Source: Shimia aestuarii (lineage in GTDB: Bacteria; Pseudomonadota; Alphaproteobacteria; Rhodobacterales; Rhodobacteraceae). Taken from it: a DNA stretch of 64,000 nucleotides. Position numbers and translations under genes: made by a program. Positions 8,714 through 16,272 of the stretch are shown here, one piece after another (within the stretch, counting starts at the first letter, position 1; the number at the start of each line of letters is the position of its first letter). The notes under the pieces are model-generated. The model was not told where the DNA came from, did not search any database, and worked only from the letters and a program-made list of their open reading frames with translations. The DNA is taken from assembly GCF_900114635.1 (NCBI RefSeq), contig NZ_FOTQ01000010.1, positions 39,115-103,114 on the forward strand, given 5' to 3'.

Positions 8714-9795
8714 CTCAGGCGCTCCGTCTTGAGGTAGGATTTCTGGCGCTTGAACATGTCCTTGCGCGCAAACGGGAACAGCTCGAACCAAATGCGTATC
8801 TTCATCCACCGTCCGTAGATGCCCATCGGCTCGAACAGGATAAACAGGATCAGGATCGCCCCGAACACGCCCGTCTCCAGCCCCGGAATGGCCACGCCCC
8901 CCCCACCAATGGCGTCCTTCGCGATGGACAGGAATTGCGGCAGGTAGGCAACGACCACAGCGCCGAAGAACGCACCGTGGATCGACCCAAGACCGCCGAT
9001 GACGATCATCATCAGCAGGGTGATCGAGATTACGATGGAGAAGGTCTCGTTGTTGAACGCCCCTGCGTAGAACCCCATCAGCGCACCCGCAAGCCCGGTG
9101 ATCCCGCAGGAAATCCCGAACGACGCCGCCTTGGTCCGCGCGATATGCACGCCCATGGCCGTGGCGGATACTTCGCTATCGCGCACGGCGGCAAAGGCCC
9201 GCCCCAGCGGCGAGCGCAGCAGATTGCGATAGATCAGCGTGCAGATAATCGTGATTGCCAGCACCAGCCAATAAAACCGATCCGGTGTCGTCCAGCGTTC
9301 GATCTCGATGCCGAAGATGGTGATCATCGGGGCAAACTTGCCCGAAACGCCGTCGGTGATCGGCTCCATCAGAACGATCAGGTCATCGGTCAGGATCGAC
9401 AGGGCAATCGTTGCAATCGCAAGGTAGATCCCGTGCAGGCGCACTGCCGGGATGGCAATAATCGTGCCCACGATCCCGGTCAGGATACCCGCCGCCGGAA
9501 ACGCGATGAGAAACGGCAACCCCTGCTCCATGAAGATCACGCAGGAATAACAGCCCACCGCCAAAAACGCAGCATGACCGAGGCTTGCCTGCCCGGTCTG
9601 CCCGGTCAAAAGCATCAGCCCCAGCCCGGCAATCGCCCAGATCAGAACGTTGGTCACTTCACCCAGATAAAAATCGTCCATGATCCACGGCAGCAACACC
9701 GCCACCACGATCAGCGTGGCATAGACAAAGAACGTCCACCAATCGGGAAACAGGCGAATGTCGTGTTCGTAAGAGGTCTTGAAATGTATGCGCAT
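8710..9795 (-). CDS. livM: LivM-type ABC transporter permease (361 aa)
   Basis: This integral membrane subunit has several hydrophobic segments, starting with one from about residue 20 (TFFVYATLIVVAVLLPWI), and the family-typical LMLLTGQTGQASLGHAAFLAVGCY loop that faces the ATPases. RSPLGRAFAAVRDSEVSATAMG is the conserved cytoplasmic EAA-like region. The start MRIHFKTSYEHD at 9795 lies four bases after the livH stop; an upstream 41-residue extension overlaps livH and is rejected. It should dimerise with LivH. Confidence 0.9.
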   Translation of the reverse strand: MRIHFKTSYEHDIRLFPDWWTFFVYATLIVVAVLLPWIMDDFYLGEVTNVLIWAIAGLGLMLLTGQTGQASLGHAAFLAVGCYSCVIFMEQGLPFLIAFPAAGILTGIVGTIIAIPAVRLHGIYLAIATIALSILTDDLIVLMEPITDGVSGKFAPMITIFGIEIERWTTPDRFYWLVLAITIICTLIYRNLLRSPLGRAFAAVRDSEVSATAMGVHIARTKAASFGISCGITGLAGALMGFYAGAFNNETFSIVISITLLMMIVIGGLGSIHGAFFGAVVVAYLPQFLSIAKDAIGGGGVAIPGLETGVFGAILILFILFEPMGIYGRWMKIRIWFELFPFARKDMFKRQKSYLKTERLR

Positions 9796-9799
9796 GGGA

Positions 9800-10675
9800 T
9801 CAGACCTTCTTCGTGCGGACCTGGCTGAACAGGCCGTGAGGACGGAACACCAAGACAAACAGCAAGAGCGCATAAGGAGCGATCTGACTGTAGCCAGCAG
9901 CAAGGTAGCGCGATGCAAAGGGTTCGATCACACCCACGATGAGACCACCTGCCAAGGCACCGGGCAACGAGCCAAACCCGCCGATCACCGCCGCCGCAAA
10001 CGCCTTGATCCCGAGAAGGCCTGCGTTTGGATCAATCGCGCCTTTCGAGGCAAAAAGAATGCCGGCCACGGCGGCCACGGCCCCCGAGAGGCCCCAGATC
10101 ATGCCCTGCACCCGCTTGACCGGAACCCCCATGAAATACGCCGCCATCTGGTTCTGAGACGCCGCCTGCATGGCAAGGCCGAGCTTGGTGCGCTGGAAGA
10201 ACTGGTAGAGGAAGATGGTGAGCAGAACCGTGACGACAATGACCGCCACATCAGCCATACCTAGTACCACACCTCCCAGCCTTATGTCCCCAAGCGCGAG
10301 CGGGCTTTCAAGCGTTTGCGGCTCGTGCCCCCAGATCGCCCCGGCAATAAACCGGATCACAAAACCCAGTGCGATGGTCAGGATCACAACCGCCGTCTGG
10401 CTCTGTCCAAAAAGATGCCGCAGCACGAAGAAGTCGAGCAGATAACCGAGTACTGCCATGATCGCGATGGCCATTGGTGCCGCCACCCAGAAGGGCAGCC
10501 CCATGTAATGCGCATTGGTCAGGCCCAACGTGACAAAGGCCCCCAGCATCATGAAATCGCCCTGGGCGAAGTTCACAGCTTCGGTGGCCTTGTAGATCAG
10601 AACGAACCCAAGTGCGATAAGGCCGTAAACACAGCCATTCGCAAGCCCGCTGACGAGCAGTTGCAAAACTTCCAT
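9800..10675 (-). CDS. livH: LivH-type ABC transporter permease (291 aa)
   Basis: First gene of the operon livHMGF-acyl-CoA ligase-binding protein. The protein starts MEVLQLLVSGLANGCVYGLIALGFVLIYKATEAVNFAQGD, the hallmark N-terminus of LivH permeases, and contains the cytoplasmic loop QNQMAAYFMGVPVKRVQG. Eight or so hydrophobic segments are visible. GGGAGGATAA sits directly before the ATG at 10675. The promoter region upstream carries a CATAC-N6-GTATG palindrome next to TTGACG, the same palindrome as in front of the acyl-CoA dehydrogenase operon and the tetR gene. Confidence 0.92.
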   Translation of the reverse strand: MEVLQLLVSGLANGCVYGLIALGFVLIYKATEAVNFAQGDFMMLGAFVTLGLTNAHYMGLPFWVAAPMAIAIMAVLGYLLDFFVLRHLFGQSQTAVVILTIALGFVIRFIAGAIWGHEPQTLESPLALGDIRLGGVVLGMADVAVIVVTVLLTIFLYQFFQRTKLGLAMQAASQNQMAAYFMGVPVKRVQGMIWGLSGAVAAVAGILFASKGAIDPNAGLLGIKAFAAAVIGGFGSLPGALAGGLIVGVIEPFASRYLAAGYSQIAPYALLLFVLVFRPHGLFSQVRTKKV

Positions 10676-10740
10676 TTATCCTCCCCGTGCCGGTTGTTCC
10701 GGCTTTCCTTGGATTCAGTCTCGTCGCTGGCCCCGCGCCC

Positions 10741-10763
10741 CGTCAAGCATACAGACGGGTATG
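10741..10763 (-). promoter_or_regulatory. livH promoter -35 with adjacent CATAC-N6-GTATG operator
   Basis: The palindrome CATAC-N6-GTATG occupies 10748-10763. On the minus strand it is followed after one base by TTGACG (10746-10741), a good -35 element; GAGACT 18 bases further is a weak -10. It matches the core of the 18-bp palindrome at 13171-13188, so a common regulator, most likely the TetR protein at 13264, is inferred. Confidence 0.6.
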
Positions 10764-10798
10764 GTGCCGATCCGCCGTAACGTCACACGTCGCGTTCC

Positions 10799-11914
10799 TT
10801 ACAGCCCGCGCTGCCGCAAAAGCCAGTTGGTATGGTGCCCCGCATCCCCGAGAAACTCGGTCAGCGCGCGGTCCCGTTTCATGAAAAGCCCAAGGTCCAA
10901 CTCGTCGGTCATGCCGATACCGCCATGCATCTGCACACCTTCTTCCGTGGCCTGCCGTCCGGTCGTGGCCGTCTTGGCTTTGGCTGCACGGCTGAGCGCT
11001 TCGGCATTTTCCGCGCCAGCGTCCAAAGCGTTCAGAGCAGCGGAAACCAACGACGCGGTCTGCTCGATCTCGCAATAAAGATCAGCCGCGCGATGTTGCA
11101 AAGCCTGAAACCGCCCGATCAACGTACCGAACTGTTTGCGCGTGCGCAGGTACTCATTGGTTGTCTCTGCCGCAACACGCGCCACGCCAAGCTGTTCTGC
11201 CGCCGTCACCGCACGCCCCGCTGCCAAGGCAGAAGAGAGCGCATTCGCGGCCGCCTCTCCCTCTGCCAAAAGCGCAGAGGCATCCAGCTGCACATCCTCA
11301 AGCATCACACTTGCCGCATTGCGATGGTCCAGCAAGATCTGCGCTGCGACTGTCACGCCATCCTGTGTCGGATCCACCCAGAACAGGGCGGGCGCCCCAT
11401 CCAAAAGCGCAACAACGATCAGCCGATCCGCCCCGAACCCATCCACGACAAAGCTCTTGCGACCACCAAGAACAAATCCGTCGCCTGTCCGGGTCGCGCC
11501 TGTCGCAATTCGCTCGGGGCGATGTTTCGCGCCTTCCTCCAAGGCCAGCGCAATCACGGCCTCACCCGCCGCAATCTTTGGCCCCCACTGCGCCGCCACA
11601 GGTCCGCCGACCTGCCGCAGGATCGTGGCCGACAGGATCGCGGTCGACAGGAACGGCGCCGCGGTCAGGTTGCGCCCCATCGACTCGGCAATCAGCCCCG
11701 CCGCGCGGAAACCAAAATCCGCGCCGCCCATCTCTTCGGGCAAGACGATTCCCATCCAGCCAAGCTCGGCCATGTCCGACAGGATCGCCGGGTCATAGCC
11801 CAGCGGCGCACCGGAATCGCGCAACGCACGAAAGGCGCTGATGGAGTGCGACTGCGCCAGAAACCCGTCTGCCGCTTCGGCCACCATCCTGTGATCTTCG
11901 CTCAGAATTTCCAT
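10799..11914 (-). CDS. acyl-CoA dehydrogenase, FAD-binding partner type (371 aa)
   Basis: Acyl-CoA dehydrogenase fold that should oxidise an acyl-CoA to the enoyl-CoA and pass electrons to ETF. The C-terminal half carries the FAD-contact motifs TRKQFGTLIGRFQALQHR and QMHGGIGMTDE, but I do not see a catalytic glutamate in the position used by medium-chain enzymes. The gene begins 9 bases after the neighbouring dehydrogenase gene, whose C-terminus has the opposite pattern. Together they resemble the paired alpha2-beta2 acyl-CoA dehydrogenases known from steroid side-chain and pimeloyl-CoA degradation, in which two unlike subunits make one composite site. Substrate unknown. Confidence 0.85.
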   Translation of the reverse strand: MEILSEDHRMVAEAADGFLAQSHSISAFRALRDSGAPLGYDPAILSDMAELGWMGIVLPEEMGGADFGFRAAGLIAESMGRNLTAAPFLSTAILSATILRQVGGPVAAQWGPKIAAGEAVIALALEEGAKHRPERIATGATRTGDGFVLGGRKSFVVDGFGADRLIVVALLDGAPALFWVDPTQDGVTVAAQILLDHRNAASVMLEDVQLDASALLAEGEAAANALSSALAAGRAVTAAEQLGVARVAAETTNEYLRTRKQFGTLIGRFQALQHRAADLYCEIEQTASLVSAALNALDAGAENAEALSRAAKAKTATTGRQATEEGVQMHGGIGMTDELDLGLFMKRDRALTEFLGDAGHHTNWLLRQRGL

Positions 11915-11923
11915 CTCTTCCCC

Positions 11924-13105
11924 TCAGCCCGGCAGTTTCAGAACAGCCTTGGCCAGAATGCCAAGCATGACTTCCGAGGTGCCACCCTCGATGCTGTTGG
12001 CCTTGGAGCGCAACCAATCGCGCGCCGCCTGCCCGGCATCGTTGGACGTCCCTTCCCAGACAAGGTCATCCGACCCGCCCGCAGCCACCCGAAGACTCTG
12101 GCGCCGCTTGTTCAACTCTGTGCCAAGATATTTGAGCTCGGCCGAGCGCGCGCCAAGCTCCTCGCCCTTGCGCATCATGTCCCGCGCCATGCCCATATGC
12201 GCATCAAACGCCATCTCATCGACAAGGAACCGACCCAGATCGGCGCGCAGCATCGGATCGTCCAGCCGACCGCTCTCGTCCAAGCCAATACAGGTAACCG
12301 CATCGCTCAGCAGATCCGACTTGGCAAAAAGCGCCACGTCCGATCCGCCAATCATCTCGCGCTCGTGGGTCAGGAGGTATTTGGCAATGGTCCAGCCCTG
12401 CCCGCGCTCTCCGACGATCTGATCCTTTGGCACTTTCACAGCATCAAAGAAGGTCTCGCAAAATGGCGATGCTCCGGAGATCAGCTTGATGGGCTTTGTG
12501 CTGACTCCTTCGCTTTCCATGTCGAATAGAAGGAAGGAAATACCGGTGTGCTTGCTTTCGTCCGGCTCTGTCCGCACAAGACAGAATATCCAGTCCGCCT
12601 TGTCCGCATAGGACGTCCAGATCTTCTGACCTGTCACCTCAAAATAGTCGCCCTTGTCCACGCCCTTGGTCTGCAATGAAGCAAGGTCCGACCCAGCCCC
12701 CGGCTCTGAATAGCCCTGGCACCAGCGGATTTCACCACGCGCAATCTGCGGCAGGTAATGGCGTTTCTGGTCCTCGCTGCCAAAGGCCAAAAGCGCCGGC
12801 CCCAGCATCCAGATGCCAAAGCTCTGAAGCGGGGGGCGTGCATTGATGCGGCGCATTTCCTCGGCCAGCACCTTTTGCTCCGGCCCTGAAAGTCCGCCGC
12901 CACCATATGCCTTCGGCCATGCCGGCACGGTCCATCCGCGCTCTGCCATAACCTGCATCCATTGTTTTTGCGCCGGTGAGCGGTACGTGAAGTTGCGCCC
13001 TCCCCAGCAAATGTCGTCTTCGCCCATTGGCTGACGCATCTCGACCGGGCAGTTCGCCTCCAGCCAGTCCCGCGTCTCTTCCCGGAACGCTTCCAGGTTC
13101 GACAT
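11924..13105 (-). CDS. acyl-CoA dehydrogenase, catalytic-glutamate partner type (393 aa)
   Basis: First gene of the two-gene dehydrogenase operon. The substrate-binding N-domain includes RGWTVPAWPKAYGGGGLSG and GYSEPGAGSDLASLQTKG; the C-terminus ends NSIEGGTSEVMLGILAKAVLKLPG, where the Glu of EGGTSE matches the catalytic base of the family. The RKQFG-type FAD motif is absent here and present in the downstream partner. The start at 13105 is set by GGGAGGA; a longer frame to 13174 would enter the operator. Divergent from tetR across a palindromic operator, so it is probably repressed until an acyl-CoA or related effector appears. Confidence 0.87.
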   Translation of the reverse strand: MSNLEAFREETRDWLEANCPVEMRQPMGEDDICWGGRNFTYRSPAQKQWMQVMAERGWTVPAWPKAYGGGGLSGPEQKVLAEEMRRINARPPLQSFGIWMLGPALLAFGSEDQKRHYLPQIARGEIRWCQGYSEPGAGSDLASLQTKGVDKGDYFEVTGQKIWTSYADKADWIFCLVRTEPDESKHTGISFLLFDMESEGVSTKPIKLISGASPFCETFFDAVKVPKDQIVGERGQGWTIAKYLLTHEREMIGGSDVALFAKSDLLSDAVTCIGLDESGRLDDPMLRADLGRFLVDEMAFDAHMGMARDMMRKGEELGARSAELKYLGTELNKRRQSLRVAAGGSDDLVWEGTSNDAGQAARDWLRSKANSIEGGTSEVMLGILAKAVLKLPG

Positions 13106-13170
13106 GATCTGATCCTCCCTGCACCCCGGCTTTCTCTTCCGGAAAACGAGGCATTGCAGGATCAAGCAAG

Positions 13171-13188
13171 ACATACTACTCAGTATGT
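13171..13188. promoter_or_regulatory. palindromic operator between acyl-CoA dehydrogenase and tetR genes
   Basis: ACATACT-ACTC-AGTATGT is a perfect 7-bp inverted repeat with a 4-bp centre, a size usual for TetR-family operators. It sits 66 bp upstream of the dehydrogenase ATG and 75 bp upstream of tetR. The core CATAC-N6-GTATG recurs before livH at 10748-10763. Confidence 0.75.
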
Positions 13189-13209
13189 TGTCAATTGAAC
13201 GCTCCGCGA

Positions 13210-13237
13210 TTGACGCGGCGTCAGAACCTGCTATCTC
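13210..13237 (+). promoter_or_regulatory. candidate tetR promoter
   Basis: TTGACG (13210-13215), a 16-base spacer and TATCTC (13232-13237) form a plausible housekeeping promoter, 26 bases before the tetR ATG and 21 bases past the operator. Confidence 0.45.
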
Positions 13238-13263
13238 CGCGCGCGGTGACGACTGGAGCAGAC

Positions 13264-13884
13264 ATGAAAGACCAGATGGCCCCTGTAATGAGCGCTTCGA
13301 AGTCCGAAATTCTGGACGCGGCGGCGGTTGTTTTCATGGATCTGGGCGTGGATGTCGCGTCGATCGACGACATCGCACGCCACCTCGGGTCGACCAAGGG
13401 CCGGATCTATCACCACTTCGCATCCAAGGGCGTTCTGCTGTCCGAAGTCTGCCTGCGCGCCGCCGATTTCACCTATCGGAAAGTCGCCCTGGTGATCGAC
13501 CCGGACGCCGCCCCCGACAAAAACCTGCGCAACATGATCCTGGCGCATGTGCCCGAAGTGTTGCGCACCCTGCCCTATCACAAGGTCATTCGACAGACCT
13601 ACCCGGGCATCAATCAGAAATCGACCACGCAGGTCGAACGCGACCTGCACCAGCGCATCCACGCCGAACGTGATCGTTATGAAGGCCTGTTCCGCGCAGA
13701 ACTGCGCCGCGGCATGACCGATGGCATTTTCCGTCAGCAAAACGAAACCATCGCCCTTCACGGCATGCTGCTTTTGGTGAACGCGCCCGTGATCTGGTAC
13801 ACGCCCCGCGCTGACGAGCCCGAAGGCTTTGCGCTGGAAATCGCCCGTCAGACCGCCGACATGGCGGTGCGCGCCCTTTCCTGA
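13264..13884 (+). CDS. TetR/AcrR-family transcriptional regulator (206 aa)
   Basis: N-terminal helix-turn-helix at about residues 13-60 (SKSEILDAAAVVFMDLGVD through STKGRIYHHFASKGVLL) is of classic TetR form; the rest is a helical ligand-binding and dimer domain ending LEIARQTADMAVRALS. The ATG at 13264 has GGAG upstream; an in-frame TTG at 13195 is rejected. The gene is divergent from the acyl-CoA dehydrogenase pair with a perfect palindrome between them. By analogy with FadR/PsrA-like TetR regulators, the effector is probably an acyl-CoA made by the ligase of the liv operon. That is inference; no ligand residues can be named. Confidence 0.88.
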   Translation: MKDQMAPVMSASKSEILDAAAVVFMDLGVDVASIDDIARHLGSTKGRIYHHFASKGVLLSEVCLRAADFTYRKVALVIDPDAAPDKNLRNMILAHVPEVLRTLPYHKVIRQTYPGINQKSTTQVERDLHQRIHAERDRYEGLFRAELRRGMTDGIFRQQNETIALHGMLLLVNAPVIWYTPRADEPEGFALEIARQTADMAVRALS

Positions 13885-13964
13885 AGCCCCGGCGCCTGCG
13901 GCGGGCAGGCAAGGGGGCCAGCCCCCTCGCAGGAAAATGCGGGCATTTTCCAGCTTCACCCCCG

Positions 13965-13986
13965 GGGTACTTCTGGAAAAAGAAAG
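13965..13986 (+). repeat. 22-nt 3'-flank motif, copy A
   Basis: GGGTACTTC, T, then GGAAAAAGAAAG. It lies 81 bases past the tetR stop and points the same way as tetR. Three other copies align with it without gaps. Confidence 0.7.
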
Positions 13987-14050
13987 TCCATTAGGACGAG
14001 ATTAACCAGAATCGCGCTTTCCTTAAGTCGCGGTACAGGCTGGGGAGCCG

Positions 14051-14089
14051 ATGACCGCGAAATGGAAAGTCGCCCTGTTCAAGGCGTAA
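14051..14089 (+). CDS. possible 12-residue small ORF (MTAKWKVALFKA)
   Basis: ATG at 14051 follows GGGGAG at 14042-14047 and the frame ends at TAA 14087-14089, giving the basic peptide MTAKWKVALFKA. Its 3' part overlaps the left arm of a 10-bp inverted repeat (14071-14080 with 14117-14126), so it could be a leader-type ORF or part of a small RNA. It is short enough to be chance. Confidence 0.25.
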   Translation: MTAKWKVALFKA

Positions 14090-14138
14090 GCATCGCGCAA
14101 AGTCGACCGGCGTGGCGAACAGGGCGCACCCATTCACA

Positions 14139-14160
14139 CTTTCTTTTTCCCAAAATACCC
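14139..14160 (-). repeat. 22-nt 3'-flank motif, copy B
   Basis: Read on the minus strand: GGGTATTTT, G, then GGAAAAAGAAAG. It lies 47 bases past the stop of the PfkB-family kinase gene, in that gene's direction. Confidence 0.75.
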
Positions 14161-14207
14161 CCGCCGGAGGCTCCCGAAATTTCCTCCAGCGCTGCGGCTT
14201 TGTTGGT

Positions 14208-15197
14208 TCAGCCGATGAGGCCTTCTTTCTGGAAAAGCGCCTTCACATCCGCCTCGGGGCGGGCGCCGTAGTGGCTGATGACCTCGGCGGCAGCGATACA
14301 GCCCATACGGCCCGAAACCTCAAGGCTCTGGCCGGTCGCGACACCATAAAGGAACCCGGCGGCGAACTGGTCACCCGCGCCCGTGGCATCCACGGGGACG
14401 ATTTCGTTCACGGGCACCACGGCCTCTTCATCGCCCTGCACCAGAACCACATCATGTCCCGAACGCGTGCAAACAATCAGACCGCTTTCCGCCGCCGCCT
14501 GCTCGAGCGCCGACGAAAGGTCGGTCTGATAAAGCGATTCCCATTCGTGCTGGTTGCCGATCACGAAATCCAGATCGCGCACGAGGCGGCGGAAGTCGTC
14601 ACGGTGGCGATCGACACAGAACGGATCGCTGAGCGCGATACCGGCCTTGCCGCCGCCGTCACGGCACAGCTTGGCGGCGCGCTCGAAGGCCTCCTTGCCC
14701 TTGTCCTTGTCGTAGAGATACCCTTCGAGGAACAAGAGCTGCGCCTGCCCCGCGACATCGTCTGACACATCTTCCGGCCCCAGCTCCGAGGAAATCCCCA
14801 AATAGGTGTTCATCGACCGCTCGCCGTCAGGCGATACGAAGATCATCGAGCGCGACGTGGGCAGCTCGCCGCCCGCAACCGGCGCATTCACGAAATTCGT
14901 GCCTTCGGCCTGCATCGAAGAGGCATAAAACCGGCCCAGCGCATCATCGTGCACGCGCCCGATAAAACCAGTCGAGAGACCCAACGACCCCAAGCCAGCG
15001 ACCGTATTCGCCACCGACCCGCCCGGCGCCTGCGTGCGGTTGGTCATGGCGGCATAGAGCATCTCGCCGCGCTCGCGTTCGACCAGCTGCATGATGCCCT
15101 TCTCGATCCCCATCAGGTCAAGAAAGCTGTCATCGGATTGCGAAATCACGTCCACGATGGCGTTGCCGATGCCGACAACCTGGTATTTCTGGCTCAC
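14208..15197 (-). CDS. PfkB-family carbohydrate/adenosine kinase (329 aa)
   Basis: Ribokinase-fold kinase that phosphorylates a sugar or nucleoside with ATP. The N-terminal signature GIGNAIVDVISQSD and APGGSVANTVAGLGSLG bind substrate, and the C-terminal PfkB signature PVDATGAGDQFAAGFLYG carries the catalytic Asp and anion hole. The alphaproteobacterial relatives I recall are annotated as adenosine kinase. GTG at 15197 is chosen because it overlaps the nth stop (GTGA) and has GAGGA eight bases upstream; the longer frame to 15248 lies within nth. Translation is therefore coupled to nth. Confidence 0.87.
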   Translation of the reverse strand: MSQKYQVVGIGNAIVDVISQSDDSFLDLMGIEKGIMQLVERERGEMLYAAMTNRTQAPGGSVANTVAGLGSLGLSTGFIGRVHDDALGRFYASSMQAEGTNFVNAPVAGGELPTSRSMIFVSPDGERSMNTYLGISSELGPEDVSDDVAGQAQLLFLEGYLYDKDKGKEAFERAAKLCRDGGGKAGIALSDPFCVDRHRDDFRRLVRDLDFVIGNQHEWESLYQTDLSSALEQAAAESGLIVCTRSGHDVVLVQGDEEAVVPVNEIVPVDATGAGDQFAAGFLYGVATGQSLEVSGRMGCIAAAEVISHYGARPEADVKALFQKEGLIG

Positions 15198-15838
15198 AGT
15201 TGTTTTTCCTCGAACATGCAGAGATCCCGGATCAGGCAATTGCCGCACATCGGCTTGCGCGCCTTGCAGACATAACGTCCGTGCAGGATCATCCAGTGAT
15301 GAGCGTGGAGTTGGAAATCCACGGGTATATTGTCTTCGATGGCGCGTTCAACCGCGACCACGTCCTTGCCCGGGCACACGCCCGATCGGTTGCCGAAGCG
15401 AAAGATATGCGTATCCACCGCCTGCGCCGGATAACGCCACCACATGTTCAGCACAACGTTGGCGGTCTTGCGCCCCACCCCCGGCAGGCTTTCCAGGGCG
15501 GCACGAGAATTGGGCACCTCGCCGCCGTAGTCGTCGACCAGAATGCGCGACAGCTTCATGACGTTCTTGGCCTTGTTGCGATAAAGCCCGATCGTCTTGA
15601 TGTGCTCGATCAGCGCTTCTTCTCCGAGATCCAGCATTTTCTGCGGCGTATCCGCGATCTTGAACAGTTCAGCGGTGGCGCGATTTACACCGACATCCGT
15701 CGCCTGCGCCGACAGGGCCACGGCCACCACCAGCGTATAGGCGTTGACGTGATCCAGCTCGCCCTTGGGCGCCGCGTCCGCCTCATGAAAGCGGGAAAAG
15801 ATCTCTCGGATCGTGTGATAATCGAGTTGCTTGGCCAT
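15194..15838 (-). CDS. nth: endonuclease III (214 aa)
   Basis: Bifunctional DNA glycosylase and AP lyase of base-excision repair that removes oxidised pyrimidines. The helix-hairpin-helix LPGVGRKTANVVLN carries the catalytic Lys at about 124, VDTHI carries the catalytic Asp at about 142, and four cysteines at 191, 198, 201 and 207 (C-X6-C-X2-C-X5-C) bind the [4Fe-4S] cluster. Full length for the family. ATG at 15838 (MAKQLDYH) is chosen over a 41-codon upstream extension that is only read-through of the neighbouring terminator cassette. Confidence 0.95.
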   Translation of the reverse strand: MAKQLDYHTIREIFSRFHEADAAPKGELDHVNAYTLVVAVALSAQATDVGVNRATAELFKIADTPQKMLDLGEEALIEHIKTIGLYRNKAKNVMKLSRILVDDYGGEVPNSRAALESLPGVGRKTANVVLNMWWRYPAQAVDTHIFRFGNRSGVCPGKDVVAVERAIEDNIPVDFQLHAHHWMILHGRYVCKARKPMCGNCLIRDLCMFEEKQL

Positions 15839-15915
15839 GGGCGGCGGTATGCACGGGAACACCCATACTGGCAACCCTTGGCCGGACCAGAGCGGGCCGT
15901 GTTCGGGGGGTAGGA

Positions 15916-15947
15916 TATAAAAAGAAGGCCGGAACAATTGTCCGGCC
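15916..15947 (-). terminator. Rho-independent terminator of the small exported-protein gene
   Basis: On the minus strand a GGCCGGA...TCCGGCC hairpin is followed by TTCTTTTTAT. It is part of a cassette of about 45 bp almost repeated at 16426-16470. Confidence 0.85.
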
Positions 15948-15984
15948 CGGAAATCCTGCATGAATTGGGTGCAAGGCGCGGTGC

Positions 15985-16272
15985 TCAGCCGTTCAGATTG
16001 CGCTGTTGGCGTTCATCCTGTTTCCAGTCACGCTTGTCAGCACCGACAAGTCCTTCGCTCGCGCGGCAGTCCTGACGATCACCGCGGCGATCCTGACGGT
16101 CGTCCATCCGGTCTGAACGACGATCCTGACGGCGCTGCATGCCGGCGGTCTGGGCCACTTCGAAGGGTACAAAGCTTGCTTCCGACGCCGAAACGCTGGG
16201 GGCGGTGAAGGAAACCACGGCGAGCGAAACTGCGGCGGCGGCGGTGACGGTTATTGCGACTTGTGCGAACAT
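15985..16272 (-). CDS. small exported Arg/Asp-rich protein (95 aa), function unknown
   Basis: The protein has a clear Sec-type signal peptide (hydrophobic AITVTAAAAVSLAVVSF, likely cleavage after SVSA). The mature part is a dense charge pattern, RRQDRRSDRMDDRQDRR, then a single cysteine and a charged tail ending QQRNLNG. I recognise no family. AGAGAGG lies nine bases before the ATG, and a strong terminator follows the stop, so the gene looks genuine and monocistronic. The alternating Arg and Asp residues could form a polyampholyte that binds anionic surfaces or other proteins in the periplasm; this is speculation. Confidence 0.7.
   Translation of the reverse strand: MFAQVAITVTAAAAVSLAVVSFTAPSVSASEASFVPFEVAQTAGMQRRQDRRSDRMDDRQDRRGDRQDCRASEGLVGADKRDWKQDERQQRNLNG

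Larger units (their letters stand above)
13885..14207. other. 323-bp intergenic region between convergent genes
   Basis: After tetR come a GGGGGC-CA-GCCCCC hairpin near 13908 and the hairpin GGAAAATG-CGGG-CATTTTCC near 13932, then copy A of the 22-nt motif. The middle (13987-14138) holds a 12-codon frame with a ribosome site and a 10-bp inverted repeat. Copy B of the motif, on the minus strand, then leads back from the kinase gene. No protein gene of normal size is visible. Confidence 0.7.

Noticed and set aside
13195..13263. Longer N-terminus of the TetR regulator from a TTG
   Set aside because: It would add 23 residues before the helix-turn-helix, overlap the likely promoter, and lacks a ribosome site; ATG 13264 has one.
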